Origin: Ridgeia piscesae
Lineage: Eukaryota > Annelida > Polychaeta > Sabellida > Siboglinidae
Direction of reading: 5' to 3'
Assembly: GCA_025642075.2 (NCBI GenBank)
Contig: JAODUO010000073.1
Coordinates: 365,001-429,000, forward strand
DNA length: 64,000 nt
Position numbers and translations under genes: made by a program
Shown here: in pieces, positions 35,701 to 43,300 of the stretch
Position numbering within the stretch: position 1 is the stretch's first letter
Layout: every line of letters begins with the position of its first letter
Notes under the pieces: model-generated
Databases searched by the model: none
Seen by the model: the letters and a program-made list of their open reading frames with translations, nothing else
Told to the model about the DNA's origin: nothing

Positions 35701-36297
35701 ACACATAGTTACTATAAATGTGTGTTTTCCGACATACAGCTGCTCTAGTTATAAATAGCTCGGCATGTCAATGCCAGTAGGCCGCGTGAAAGTTATCGTA
35801 CAGACAACGGCCAGCCAACAGTGTTATATAATCTGTTTACCTTATTATTACTAATTATATATATCTACAGGCCTACAAAAATACATGTCATAGTCATAAT
35901 TATGATAATAGACGCAGTGCAAGTTATTATATATCACCTTCCAAACTGAAACATGTAGTATTTTGCAGAAATACCAGTCTAACGAGTTTAGTTGTAGGCG
36001 TCTATAGCGTTTAATAATATACTCACAACATTACAATGTTACGGTAGTATTCTCTGCATGCCACTGAAGTAATATTTTTGTTGGTGAATACTGCTAACAG
36101 CAATGATAAACAACGCAACAACACAATCCGTCCAGTTGCATCTTGCGCATGGATGCAACCAGCACAGTGGTCTGGGTTTGGTCGGCACGAGTTGGTTTAG
36201 GCGGTAGGTCAATCAGGCAGTACTCACAGTGAAATGCGTGCTCGGCTTGTTCGCTAGCATCGATGGCGATGACGACCTTGCGCTCAGACTCAGCCAT
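2481..36297 (-). CDS. USP1: universal stress protein, 150 aa, four exons
   Basis: Proposed CDS: 36297-36228, 14163-14083, 4285-4179, 2675-2481 (70+81+107+195 = 453 nt, 150 residues plus stop). Universal stress proteins (UspA superfamily) are small cytosolic alpha/beta proteins, often ATP-binding, linked to stress tolerance; the exact role in animals is poorly known. The first strand, VVIAIDAS with Asp13, is followed by HRPENQVVLIHVPEP at about residues 28-42. The C-terminal nucleotide motif G-2X-G-9X-G-S is intact (G118, G121, G131, S132), and the protein ends CPVIVCRQ. Phases agree at every junction: 1, 1 and 0, exactly as in USP2. Exon 1 ends in T and exon 2 begins GG, making the expected Trp24. 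Exons 2-4 are secure. The link to exon 1 across 22 kb is inferred, because no nearer usable first exon was found. Confidence 0.72.
3822..4063. repeat. 11-bp minisatellite in USP1 intron 3
   Basis: About 22 units of GTGTACGCCAG, with scattered substitutions (GTATACGCCAG, GTGAACGCCAG). It lies in the intron between exons 3 and 4, only about 90 bases beyond the exon 3 donors. Both strands are open across it because the unit lacks stops; no coding role is claimed. Confidence 0.95.
4149..4196 (-). repeat. 24-bp tandem duplication doubling the exon 3 splice donor
   Basis: Two adjacent 24-bp copies differ at one base: 4149-4172 and 4173-4196. On the minus strand each reads AAGATCCTGGAGCACGGG followed by a donor, GTACGT in the first and GTGCGT in the second. 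Use of the first donor (exon end 4179) gives a 107-nt exon, identical in length to USP2 exon 3. Use of the second (exon end 4155) adds 24 nt, eight codons in frame. Which donor is used cannot be told from sequence. Confidence 0.9.
4179..4285 (-). CDS. USP1 exon 3
   Basis: The acceptor is TTGGTCAG at 4293-4286 and the exon begins GAATGCTG. It encodes residues 51-86: RMLYLTASAWDEAVKKEQLK, then VKEIEDKYNGKILEHG, the charged helix of the family. The end is placed at the donor GTACGT because the length (107 nt) and phase (0) then equal those of USP2 exon 3. The first 16 or so bases and the acceptor are the terminal unit of the 47-bp tandem array that fills the adjoining intron. Confidence 0.92.
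4275..7752. repeat. 47-bp minisatellite, 73 full units, built from the USP1 exon 3 acceptor junction
   Basis: Unit starts run from 4275 to 7706, exactly 73 periods of 47 bp, with only single-base variants (GCATT/ACATT, CACGTAC/CAGGTAC, CAGGT/CAAGT). On the minus strand each unit contains TTGTGTGTTGGTCAG, identical to the real exon 3 acceptor, followed by GAATGCTGTAC, identical to the first exon bases. The right-most part (7706-7752) starts to diverge. The array lies wholly in intron 2 and abuts exon 3. Confidence 0.97.
7753..7875. repeat. Decayed edge units of the 47-bp array
   Basis: Spaced matches to the unit core persist here: GCATTCCTTACTAACAGACA, then TACCTGACCAATGCATAG, then ATTCCTGACAGGCACACAAG. 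These look like older, diverged units at the distal edge, which would mean the array has been homogenised toward exon 3. Confidence 0.6.
8137..8228. repeat. (ACGC)n microsatellite
   Basis: About 23 near-perfect copies of the tetranucleotide, with one AAGC interruption near 8210. It is in USP1 intron 2. Similar ACGC tracts recur at 11926, 17650, 54110 and 62860. Confidence 0.97.
8229..10860. other. USP1 intron 2, unassigned sequence
   Basis: No gene is supported. A short TGTATC/TGTATG microsatellite lies at about 9001-9064. A 150-codon plus-strand frame at 9962-10414 is the longest non-repeat frame; it has no recognised family, and the opposite strand is also open, so it is not called. Confidence 0.5.
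10861..11103. repeat. Compound GT / GTGC / GTGA / GCGT microsatellite
   Basis: A (GT)n run at about 10861-10903 passes into GTGC, GTGAGT, a second (GT)n run near 11021-11048, and then GCGT repeats to about 11100. All are within USP1 intron 2. Confidence 0.95.
11104..14082. other. USP1 intron 2, no gene seen
   Basis: Apart from a small CACG microsatellite at about 11926-11989, I see no exon, structured repeat or transposon in this stretch. Short frames on both strands have no recognisable content. Confidence 0.45.
14083..14163 (-). CDS. USP1 exon 2
   Basis: The acceptor CTGTGTTTCAG is followed by GGTATCTCACCAAGG, and the donor is a consensus GTGAGT at 14082-14077. The 81-nt exon enters and leaves in phase 1. 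It encodes YLTKVHRPENQVVLIHVPEP followed by LEGDRN, the conserved H-R-P-x-N-x-V-V segment of the family. USP2 exon 2 begins at the same place, with the acceptor TTTTCAG and GGTACCTC. Confidence 0.93.
14226..14286 (-). pseudogene. Decayed copy of a USP first exon upstream of USP1 exon 2
   Basis: On the minus strand, bases from ATCGTCGTGGCTG to the donor-like TGTACGATTG align with the end of USP2 exon 1 (ATCGTGATAGCTC to ATGTACGTAC). The frame reads KDIVVAVSCTVQHQSVD, which echoes VVIAIDASEQAEHAFH. There is no ATG in frame. Relative to USP2 two bases appear missing just before the donor, so joining to exon 2 would be out of frame. It lies 60 bases upstream of intact exon 2 and just downstream of a USP2-like promoter module. 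Similarity is modest and judged by eye; it could instead be a divergent functional leader. Confidence 0.45.
14311..14366 (-). promoter_or_regulatory. TATA-containing module shared with the USP2 promoter
   Basis: Read on the minus strand, AGATATAAATAGAACACAC is followed by AGGGGAAAGACTAATGATCT and AACTCTG. The same two blocks, in the same order, occur upstream of USP2 at 45410-45342, with one base changed (TTAATGATCT) and about 12 more bases between them. TATAAATAG (14363-14355) is a strong TATA box. It probably once drove the decayed exon just downstream; it may still start a truncated or alternative USP1 transcript. Confidence 0.55.
14367..15317. other. USP1 intron 1, no gene seen
   Basis: Mixed-sequence DNA without recognisable exons or transposons. 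The open frame beginning at 15000 owes its length to the following microsatellite. Confidence 0.45.
15318..15512. repeat. Compound GCGT / GTGTGA / (GT)n / (TTGTG)n microsatellite
   Basis: GCGT units and a GGGAGA-rich stretch lead into GTGTGA repeats, a (GT)n run of about 75 bases (about 15391-15467) and about nine TTGTG units (about 15465-15512). A smaller CACG/CA tract follows at about 15637-15680. Confidence 0.95.
15681..17098. other. USP1 intron 1, no gene seen
   Basis: No exon is supported. A GACGGGTA-like motif recurs several times at 16650-16735 (GACGGGTAGAAATATG, GACGGGTAGGGGACGGGTAA), a short degenerate tandem repeat. Confidence 0.4.
17099..17248. mobile_element. Foldback (MITE-like) element with a (TA)n centre
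   Basis: The left arm (about 17104-17154), with TTTTCATTGATGACAT and CAGCGTAGTT, is the reverse complement of the right arm (about 17208-17246), with AACTGCGTTGAATGTCATC and AATGAAAATATTG. The arms share about 40 bases with a few mismatches and flank a (TA)n run at 17157-17206. No protein is encoded. This is consistent with a non-autonomous DNA element, or with a palindrome whose centre expanded as TA repeats. Target-site duplications were not clear. Confidence 0.6.
17650..17719. repeat. (ACGC)n microsatellite
   Basis: About 17 perfect ACGC copies, identical in motif to the tract at 8137 in the adjoining intron. Confidence 0.97.
18287..18929. repeat. 29-bp minisatellite
   Basis: About 22 units with core GTGGGTCAAGCTGTGTCACC followed by ATAAACGTA; unit starts at 18310 and 18339 fix the period. 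Variants are few (ACGACAAACG, GTACTGGG). It ends directly against an unrelated 26-bp array. Confidence 0.96.
18930..20690. repeat. 26-bp minisatellite
   Basis: About 67 units with core GAGTTGAGGGTCTACCAGTA followed by TCCATG. CAGTATCC and CTGTATCC forms alternate irregularly, and a few units are shortened (near 19335, 19525, 20025 and 20205). The last units after 20560 are diverged. It directly follows the 29-bp array and precedes a 25-bp array. Confidence 0.96.
20789..21770. repeat. 25-bp minisatellite, open in all plus-strand frames
   Basis: About 39 units with core GAGAGGCACCGTCATTTGTA followed by CAGAG or CAGAC. Because 25 is not a multiple of three and the unit has no stop in any plus frame, long frames of 378, 340 and 179 codons arise together with a 25-residue period. 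That is an artefact of the unit, not evidence of a protein. A scrambled stretch at about 21250-21300 separates a CAGAC-rich block from a CAGAG/CACAG-rich block. Confidence 0.95.
21771..24754. other. USP1 intron 1, no gene supported
   Basis: CpG-containing sequence with overlapping frames of 120-155 codons on both strands (around 22673-23140 and 23616-23978). Mutual overlap on opposite strands and lack of any recognisable motif argue against genes. Confidence 0.4.
24755..25290. repeat. GTGAGTGAGATT minisatellite with flanking purine-rich tract
   Basis: From about 24760 to 25095, GTGA and GAGATTGA units combine in irregular order (GTGAGTGAGATTGA, GTGGGTGAGATTGA, GAGTGGTATTGA). From about 25100 to 25265 the plus strand is almost pure purine (GGGAGA-type repeats), a candidate triplex (H-DNA) tract. 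Confidence 0.93.
25291..27060. other. USP1 intron 1, no gene supported
   Basis: Several overlapping frames of 100-130 codons at 25590-26230 on both strands share a CpG-rich composition and match nothing I recognise. A short GGCACT repeat sits at about 26143-26163. Confidence 0.4.
27061..27655. repeat. G-rich degenerate minisatellite
   Basis: Roughly 600 bases of units such as TTGGACTGGGGTGGGG and GCTAGGCTGGGG with variable length. The plus strand carries many runs of three or more G close together, so G-quadruplexes are likely. USP1 is transcribed from the opposite strand, so its template strand is the G-rich one here. Confidence 0.93.
27656..28155. other. USP1 intron 1, no gene seen
   Basis: AT-richer unique-looking sequence between two arrays; nothing recognisable. 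Confidence 0.4.
28156..28550. repeat. 13-bp minisatellite
   Basis: About 30 units of TGTCTGTGCTCGC, with rare changes (CTGCATG near 28256, CTCGATG near 28297) and an irregular patch near 28372-28387. The 13-bp period with no stops makes long overlapping frames on both strands (SVLAVCARCLC and TASTDSEHRQRAQ types). These are repeat artefacts. Confidence 0.96.
28551..29747. other. USP1 intron 1, no gene seen
   Basis: No recognisable exon or transposon. Frames are short and unsupported. Confidence 0.4.
29748..29925. repeat. (AACG)n microsatellite
   Basis: About 44 perfect copies of the tetranucleotide, apparently without interruption over about 178 bases. The purity suggests recent expansion. 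Confidence 0.98.
30046..30140. repeat. (TGTGA)n microsatellite
   Basis: About 19 perfect pentanucleotide copies, only 120 bases from the (AACG)n tract. Confidence 0.98.
30141..32214. other. USP1 intron 1, no gene seen
   Basis: No supported exon, transposon or repeat. A 115-codon plus frame at 30908 and a 104-codon minus frame at 31075 overlap and resemble nothing known to me. Confidence 0.4.
32215..32530. repeat. Degenerate minisatellite of TCTAGRCAAYG-type units
   Basis: Variants of TCTAGACAACGTGTTTCCG and TCTAGGCAATGGGTTTCTG recur about every 20-27 bases, for example near 32229, 32252, 32309 and 32481. The array is strongly diverged, unlike the homogeneous arrays elsewhere, and so is probably old. 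Confidence 0.65.
32531..33600. other. USP1 intron 1, no gene seen
   Basis: No recognisable coding exon. Frames at 33056-33418 are unsupported. Confidence 0.4.
33601..33752. repeat. GAGAGC / ATGAG / AGGAG compound microsatellite
   Basis: GAGAGC units (about 33608-33630) pass into ATGAG (about 33639-33664) and then about 17 perfect AGGAG units (about 33665-33751). The plus strand is almost all purine, so it is another candidate triplex tract. Confidence 0.97.
33753..34780. other. USP1 intron 1, no gene seen
   Basis: Unique-looking sequence with no supported feature up to the foldback element at 34781. Confidence 0.4.
34781..34920. mobile_element. 140-bp foldback (MITE-like) element with 50-bp inverted ends
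   Basis: The left arm (34781-34830) starts ATGTTGTAAGAAATTAACTT and the right arm (34871-34920) ends AAGTTAATTTCTTACAACAT. The arms are reverse complements over about 50 bases with about three mismatches. The 40-base centre contains CCATCAGGTC, which on the minus strand reads GACCTGATGGGTCGAAACG. No coding capacity. It is most likely a miniature inverted-repeat element or a solo foldback; no convincing target-site duplication is seen. Confidence 0.75.
34921..36227. other. 5' end of USP1 intron 1, no gene seen
   Basis: AT-rich toward 36000. No second copy of USP exon 2 is present between here and exon 1 as far as I can read, which is why exon 1 is joined to the exon at 14163. Confidence 0.4.
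36228..36297 (-). CDS. USP1 exon 1 (proposed start)
   Basis: It starts at ATG 36297 and encodes MAESERKVVIAIDASEQAEH then AFH, with the canonical first beta strand and Asp13. The donor GTGAGT (36227-36222) leaves phase 1 with a final T, so GG from a family exon 2 completes a Trp codon, as in USP2. No USP2-like TATA module lies upstream; GC-box-like CCCCGCCCAC and GCCACGCCCAC occur about 160-190 bases upstream. Identity as a USP first exon is strong; pairing with the exon at 14163 is inferred. Confidence 0.8.
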
Positions 36298-36723
36298 ATT
36301 TACAATGTTACGAGCTGGAAGCTAACTAGTTGATATCACGGTGAACTGCGGCCCAATAACTCGTTATGAATCACCTACTGTTACCTCGCCGCCGTCAAAA
36401 CGCCTTCTGTCTTTTTGGCTGCTGCCACGGCGCAAGCGCTGATTGTACTGGATGCGTAGCCCCGCCCACAATACGTGGCCACGCCCACATAACCTGGCGC
36501 CACACGTGCGCGCTCGTCTGTCGCATGTCAATGGAAAGTGCTAATAAACAAGCCGAAGACAGGATCAACAACGGAGGCAGTATCACGCTCCTGTAACCAA
36601 AGAGGTGAATCAGCGTATTTAGATGTTGAGAGTTCATTCATACACGCATACACACAAACATTATAAACATTTAATTATACAATTTATGTAACAAAATTAG
36701 TCTAGTAAAATGTTTGCTTGTAC

Positions 36724-36840
36724 CACGCCACGCCACGCCACGCCACGCCACGCCACGCCACGCCACGCCACGCCACGCCACGCCACGCCACGCCACGCCA
36801 CGCCACGCCACGCCACGCCACGCCACGCCACGCCACGCCA
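36724..36840. repeat. (CCACG)n microsatellite
   Basis: About 23 perfect pentanucleotide copies upstream of USP1 exon 1, between USP1 and USP2. Confidence 0.98.
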
Positions 36841-37410
36841 CTGACGATGAAATCCACTGTGGAGTACGTGGGTCAAGTTTTATGGGGTGGTTTTGCAACA
36901 ACGTATTACATTTCCACTGAATGAATGCATGCATTGATCGAGCCTCGATTAATCACATGCTGTTGTTTTCTTCTAATGTTTAACTGACATCTTTCTTTTG
37001 ATATTTTAGAAGATACGCTCTCGTATGCGAATCACTTTCCCTTGATGTTAAAAACATGACGTGTATATGTTTTATTGATATATGTGATGATAAATTATAT
37101 TTGTTATTGATGTTGGAGCTAGGCTAACGTTTATTTTTCAAGCCCCATGACACTTCATTTACATCAAAATATACTGTACATCACAACACACAAGATGGTT
37201 TATCGGGATCCTACTGGGACCTTGTCTCGAAGGCCTGTTTACAAGCAAATAAACAACCCGTGGACAGATGGTGCTTTGAAAAATGTGTTGTTCATAGCTC
37301 AGCAAGGCGACTGGACTCTAGTGGAAATGCAGCAATAATTGATGCCGAGCTAGAGACAGGGAATGATTACGACAGCCCCTGGCTAACATGCTGTCTGGAT
37401 GGTCGAAATG

Positions 37411-38270
37411 TACAGCAGCACCATGGGTAATGAATGTACAGCAGCACCATGGGTAATGAATGTACAGCAGCACTATGGGTAATGAATGTACAGCAGCACC
37501 ATGGGTAATGAATGTACAGCAGCACTATGGGTAATGAATGTACAGCAGCACCATGGGTAATGAATGTACAGCAGCACCATGGGTAATGAATGTACAGCAG
37601 CACTATGGGTAATGAATGTACAGCAGCACTATGGGTAATGAATGTACAGCAGCACCATGGGTAATGAATGTACAGCAGCACTATGGGTAATGAATGTACA
37701 GCAGCACTATGGGTAATGAATGTACAGCAGCACCATGGGTAATGAATGTACAGCAGCACCATGGGTAATGAATGTACAGCAGCACCATGGGTAATGAATG
37801 TACAGCTGCACCATGGGTAATGAATGTACAGCAGCACCATGGGTAATGAATGTACAGCTGCACTATGGGTAATGAATGTACAGCAGCACCATGGGTAATG
37901 AATGTACAGCAGCACCATGGGTAATGAATGTACAGCAGCACCATGGGTAATGAATGTACAGCAGCACTATGGGTAATGAATGTACAGCAGCACTATGGGT
38001 AATGAATGTACAGCAGCACCATGGGTAATGAATGTACAGCTGCACCATGGGTAATGAATGTACAGCTGCACTATGGGTAATGAATGTACAGCTGCACCAT
38101 GGGTAATGAATGTACAGCTGCACCATGGGTAATGAATGTACAGCTGCACTATGGGTAATGAATGTACAGCAGCACCATGGGTAATGAATGTACAGCTGCA
38201 CCATGGGTAATGAATGTACAGCAGCACTATGGGTAATGAATGTACAGCAGCACCATGGGTAATGAATGCT
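37411..38270. repeat. 26-bp minisatellite between USP2 and USP1
   Basis: About 33 units with core TAATGAATGTACAGCAGCAC followed by CATGGG. Variation is at two sites: CACCATGGG/CACTATGGG and CAGCAGC/CAGCTGC. The CAGCTGC form clusters in the right half (after 37800). Minus-strand open frames with a 26-residue period are artefacts. Confidence 0.96.
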
Positions 38271-39178
38271 CAGCTGTTTCCGGTCCACATCAATGCAATT
38301 CATCCATGTTTATTCACACAAAACACCTTGTCCATTCTTTATACAGTTTATTCCATGTTGAAAGAATGAGCACAGCTACTCAGGATTGGTGTTAACTAAA
38401 TGACATATGACTGGAGGCCAATGAATGACTGACTACCAGTTTCAATAAGAATGTTTTTGTGGACATCTATCTACAGGAGTGTATAATGAAAATCTGTCTA
38501 CAATGGATATTAATGTCATTAATAAAACATATACGTCAATGAAGTTATTTCAGAGCATCATAAACAAACATGAAAATATCTTAAATTTATATTTGCTGAT
38601 ATTGTAATTGTGAAAGCATCATGTATGTTGACACACATTAAAACTGATTAACATTAATTCCTCATGACTATTTAAATGTGTACTGATTTTTTTTTTAATG
38701 GGCCAAGAGGCCCTGAAGTCCTTTGAACCATATAATTATGAATGAATTATATTTTGGTGAACCATAGTCACTGCATATTTTCATCATAATCGCCTAATTG
38801 GCATTTTCTCTGGTTAGCCATATGAGATGACAAGAAACACAGCCAAATTGTGTGAATGCAGTGAAACGACTGTCCATTAGCGATTTTTAGTCTAGAGTTC
38901 TACCCCGGTACTTCCATTCAGCCAGCCCAGTGATCAGTATACAGTTGATATAAATAAAGTGTATGACATTTCATTCTATAGTCGTTCAGAATATTAATTT
39001 TATGTTTGTCACTTACTAGACTCCAGAGTTGGGGCAGTCGGAATACACAAGTTAGATATGTCGACCACAAAATGTCAAACACTGACTAGTCATCTAATTA
39101 TTCAAAAGTGAGTAGCCATGATTATCAAGTCTCATTTTTCATTCAGCCAAGTCAACACACATCTGTCATAAAATGTAT
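38271..39178. other. Spacer downstream of USP2
   Basis: AT-rich sequence with no supported feature. Confidence 0.45.
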
Positions 39179-39184
39179 TTTATT
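39179..39184 (-). terminator. Candidate polyadenylation signal of USP2
   Basis: TTTATT on the plus strand gives AATAAA on the minus strand, about 770 bases past the USP2 stop. Other weaker hexamers exist nearby, so the choice is tentative. Confidence 0.25.
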
Positions 39185-39953
39185 TGCACTAAGAAATTGG
39201 CAGTACAACCAATGCTGTTTCTATACACACTTATCTATCTATACAACAACGCATGCTTAACTCCACAGTAATCTGCACTACACATTAAGATACATTGAAT
39301 GACACACCATCTGCTATGATAACACTCTGTCACTGAACAGGCAACGTTCAGCTGCTTAAACACCAGTGGTCTACAAAAGTACCTTCTTGCACTTTTCAGT
39401 TTTGCGAATATCAAAGGTTTACAACATGACTAGAAAAATGCACTATGCTTGTTCAACAAAAGTTGAAAATATGTAGGCACATCTCCAGGCTCACTCAGAA
39501 TGTAAAATGTCTGGGTTTGTAAAAAAAATGAAAAATACAGCCTTCTACTGACTAGAATTAGAAACGACACAAGCACACACGGATGTTTCAACTTCAAACC
39601 TACACCACACAAAACCCTGTGACGAGACTCTAACAGCACAGCCATTCTGTTCCATAACCGCACATTCTGGCAAACCGGGTAAAGGTCAATATATAAAAAT
39701 ACCTTATTTCCTTGTTCTCATCATGCAGGATGGACGTTAATGGTCAGTCTTTATCTGCTCGCACAATGTAAATTAAGCACAACACATATTACACGTGCAG
39801 ACTCTTAAAGGGAAATCAAAAATCATCTATAAAAAGAAAAAACTAACAATGTCTGGCACAAGTTAGCATAAACCAGTAGAAAATAAAGGTCCTATCCCTG
39901 ACGTGACATCACGTGACGGCGGAAGTGGGAGTTGGTGTGGGTGTGGGGGAGGG

Positions 39954-40301
39954 TCACTTATGATTGTGTCCCTCCTCCTCGGTGTCGCTGGCCACCGAGT
40001 GTGTGCGAGATGACCGCCCCAGGGACGTGAAGAGATTCTTGATGGAGTCGCCGGACGTGTGGCGCGATTTCTTCGAGTCAGAGTTGCTTGGATGACGTGA
40101 CCGTGGCGAGTCGGTGCGACAGACCGTGACGGGACAGTGGGCGTGGTTCACGAGGAAGTCACTGACACTGCCAAGGATTGTCCGGCGAACCTTCCCCATG
40201 CCTCGTGTCCCAGTCACGATCATGACGGCCTGCTCCTCCTCCGCGATGCGACAGATCACTTCCCCTGGTTTCCCTGTAGACGTCCGCAATATTCCTGACA
40301 G
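39954..40301 (-). CDS. USP2 exon 4 with Ser/Arg-rich tail
   Basis: The acceptor ATATTGCAG precedes CTGTCAGGAATATTG, giving phase 0. A CAG 7 bases further on would shift the frame. The exon encodes residues 110-224 and the stop TGA (39956-39954). The nucleotide loop GTRGMGKVRRTILGS is followed by the tail, which contains SPRSRHPSNSDSKKSRH and ends EEEGHNHK. The core is about 75% identical to USP1 exon 4 by eye; the tail has no USP1 counterpart. Confidence 0.93.
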   Translation of the reverse strand: MSGILRTSTGKPGEVICRIAEEEQAVMIVTGTRGMGKVRRTILGSVSDFLVNHAHCPVTVCRTDSPRSRHPSNSDSKKSRHTSGDSIKNLFTSLGRSSRTHSVASDTEEEGHNHK

Positions 40302-43300
40302 CTGCAATATGACAGCACAGCATCATGAGAAACAGCAACAATGCCTTTGATTCTATTATTCATGATTAGGTTCAAGGACATTTGCCTAAGTACAATTCCA
40401 AGTACGTTAAATCAAGTACAAGTACTTAGAGATATAAAGACATCAAGTACAATGACTGCTGTACAGTGACATACATTTGAGAGATCCAAGGTTCAAATCC
40501 TTTTGCAGCCAAACAGAATCTTGGGCAAACTTATTCATAACCATCGTCTATAAACACTTGTAGGTACTTGTGTACAAATAGTCTTTACGCAGTAATTGCA
40601 ACATAGGATTTCTCCAGAGAAGGTGTGTGCTTAACCTAATGTGTTGCATAGTCCGGTTCAAAAAATAATAATAATAAAGAACAGTATTTGTCTAAGCCAT
40701 ATCTCTAGCAATGAAACCATTCAGAGGCGCATTACACTTTACAGGAATATACTGATTACATTAAAGTAAAAAATGTAGATGTAGTTGTAAAATCAAATAA
40801 AAATATGTCAATTGACTTGTGTTTAAAACTTATAAATAAAGAAATGCTACTTAGGAATGCATTGGCAAAAACAAGGCATAAGTTAGGAAAATCGTTGAAT
40901 TATGTGAATTGGCAGGTGCACAACGAGTGTGCTCAGTGCTAGTGCCACAATCTTTCAAGTTGCCATGTACATTATTTCAAGTGGCGCCATCTTCTGACTC
41001 ATGTTAACATCAATTAACAGCTGTGGTTTTTCAGCAATGTCACCAATAGTGCCAATTGTTTTGACCTGATTATGATATGGCATCCCCTGCACCAAATACC
41101 ACAGTCACGTCCCTATCAAATGGTGTCACTGACGTGTTCATTCCAACAGCATGAATAACTTAGTAGTGATAAATTGCGATCAAGAGCACACTGCAGGAAA
41201 GTAATAAACTTTTGCAACGTGAGCCTTGAGCTAGCAAACTACTTCATTCTCCAATCAATTTATTGGAAAAATTCTGTAAAATACTTTAAATAAATTACTC
41301 ACCCCTTTTTCTTTTAGCAGCACCTTCATCTTGTCTTCGAGAATCTTTGTTTTCGCCTCTGCCTCCTTCCACATGCTGGCGAGTACACCCGGGGACATGT
41401 GCATGCTCCCTGGTGGGAAACAATGCAAAACATACACAAACATGTATCTAGTCAACATCCAGGAACTTTACCTTCATAAACTAGGTCATGTCAATGTAAC
41501 ATGACTGTGTACACTCATATGGCTGATAGAACCTCAGTAAAACAGCCATCTTTCAATTAAAGTCACAATCACAATTGTAAGAAAATAACCTTCCTAATAA
41601 GGTCACCTGGCTATTCGGGTCACCTTTGTTCCATTCTGAGGGTGACTTTAATAATGAGGTTCTACTCTCTGTCTTACGCAATGTTTTCCCCCGAATATAT
41701 ACCAGCAGGTATATGGCAGGTGGAAGCAGGATCATTTAACATCCGTAAAATAGTATTCAATAATACAATCATAATAATTCAATAGGCACTGCAATTAGGA
41801 CCAGAATTTTAAACTTCATATCTTTTAATGTTATGAGATCAAAAGGTCCCAGTATAAAGGACAGCCTCATCCAAACTTTGAGGGACAAAGAGGAGAGGAA
41901 GAAAAGAATGAGGGAGATACACATTGAGATTACTTACTTGCTTGTTCAAGCTTCATCTCAGGCAACTCAATGCAGTGCACAAACACGACTCGGTTACCAG
42001 GCCGATGGGCACTTTTGAGGTACCCTGAAAACAGCAAAAAAAAATTATCAGGCTAAATTAAGGCATGTGGGTGATTATTTGACTCAAAAATTCAGTGGTT
42101 TTTTATTAAAAAAAAAAATTCTTCAAATAAATGTAGTTTAACATTCTGCCCGTATGTCATTGTATATTACGTACTATATAAATTTATACATGACATGTAT
42201 ATTCTGTATTTCTAACTGTTTGTCTGGTAATTTCTTAGGTAGTATTAAACATAAGCATTACCCTGTTTTATGCTAATGTCAAAAACTTGGGACCGAGGAT
42301 TTTAAGTTTAAAAAATAAAAAACGAGCCTCTATGTCATTGGCAACACACACGTTCAGTAGGGGATACGGGATATGTTGCATGTGTGTATTTCTCTACACA
42401 TAACAATTTCCTCAACAAAAAACATTTAATAATACAGACGTGGACATATATAAATAATTTTGAGAAATAATTTTGAGATCTATGTTCTAATTATTATGTT
42501 GAATGCTGGCAACATCATTTGCCAAATTGTCAAATATTGACCCATATACTATCTCCTTTTATACTCACAATTACATAATAATGTATATAAAAAATATATT
42601 AAATTAAGCAGCGCACTGATCTGGTAAAAGATTTTGTTTTGTTCTATTAAATGTATTCCATGGCTTCTTGTTTGTTTTATACAGCAAGTTTGGGCGTCAT
42701 CTCCAAATATAACAATGAAAATAGTTGTAGACTTTTAATAACAATGTCCTTGTTTTTTTCAGCCACTAGTGCAAATTAATCAGCCATTCCAAACATGGTT
42801 GATTGTTTCATGTTTTTAAGTTTTTATATTTTGATTTTATCTCTGGTGTGTGCATTTATTTGTTTATTTGTGTGTGTATGTGTGCGTGTGCGCGTGTGTC
42901 TAGTGACAACACTGCCCAGCATCAACACTGTGCATCCAGGTAATTTGGCTAAACAATAAAAAAGAATTGAATTGGAGTTGTTGATGTACATGTTTCAGGA
43001 AGTCATGTTCAATTCTCATAATAAACCAGATACAGGTGTACAGAAATTGGACTAAAGAGTGGTGAAATATCCTCTGTTAACTTTGAAATGTACCTAAAAC
43101 TTCTAAATATAGTCACAATGGCAATGGTTGTATTTTATGCAGTTATATTACTGATCATGTCAATTCTGGTGTACTTTAAAACGTCAAAATTTATTGTAAA
43201 ATTAATGGATCTGGCATCAATAGCACAGCCATAGGCAATCCATAGAATACACACCCCTAAGGAACCATGCTATCTTATCATGACTTGTGACGCATAAATA

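Noticed and set aside
37367..38303. Periodic minus-strand frames of up to 183 codons
   Set aside because: Artefact of the 26-bp minisatellite.
40480..40510. tRNA T-loop-like GGTTCAAATCC
   Set aside because: No cloverleaf can be built around it; upstream A-box and anticodon arm are missing.
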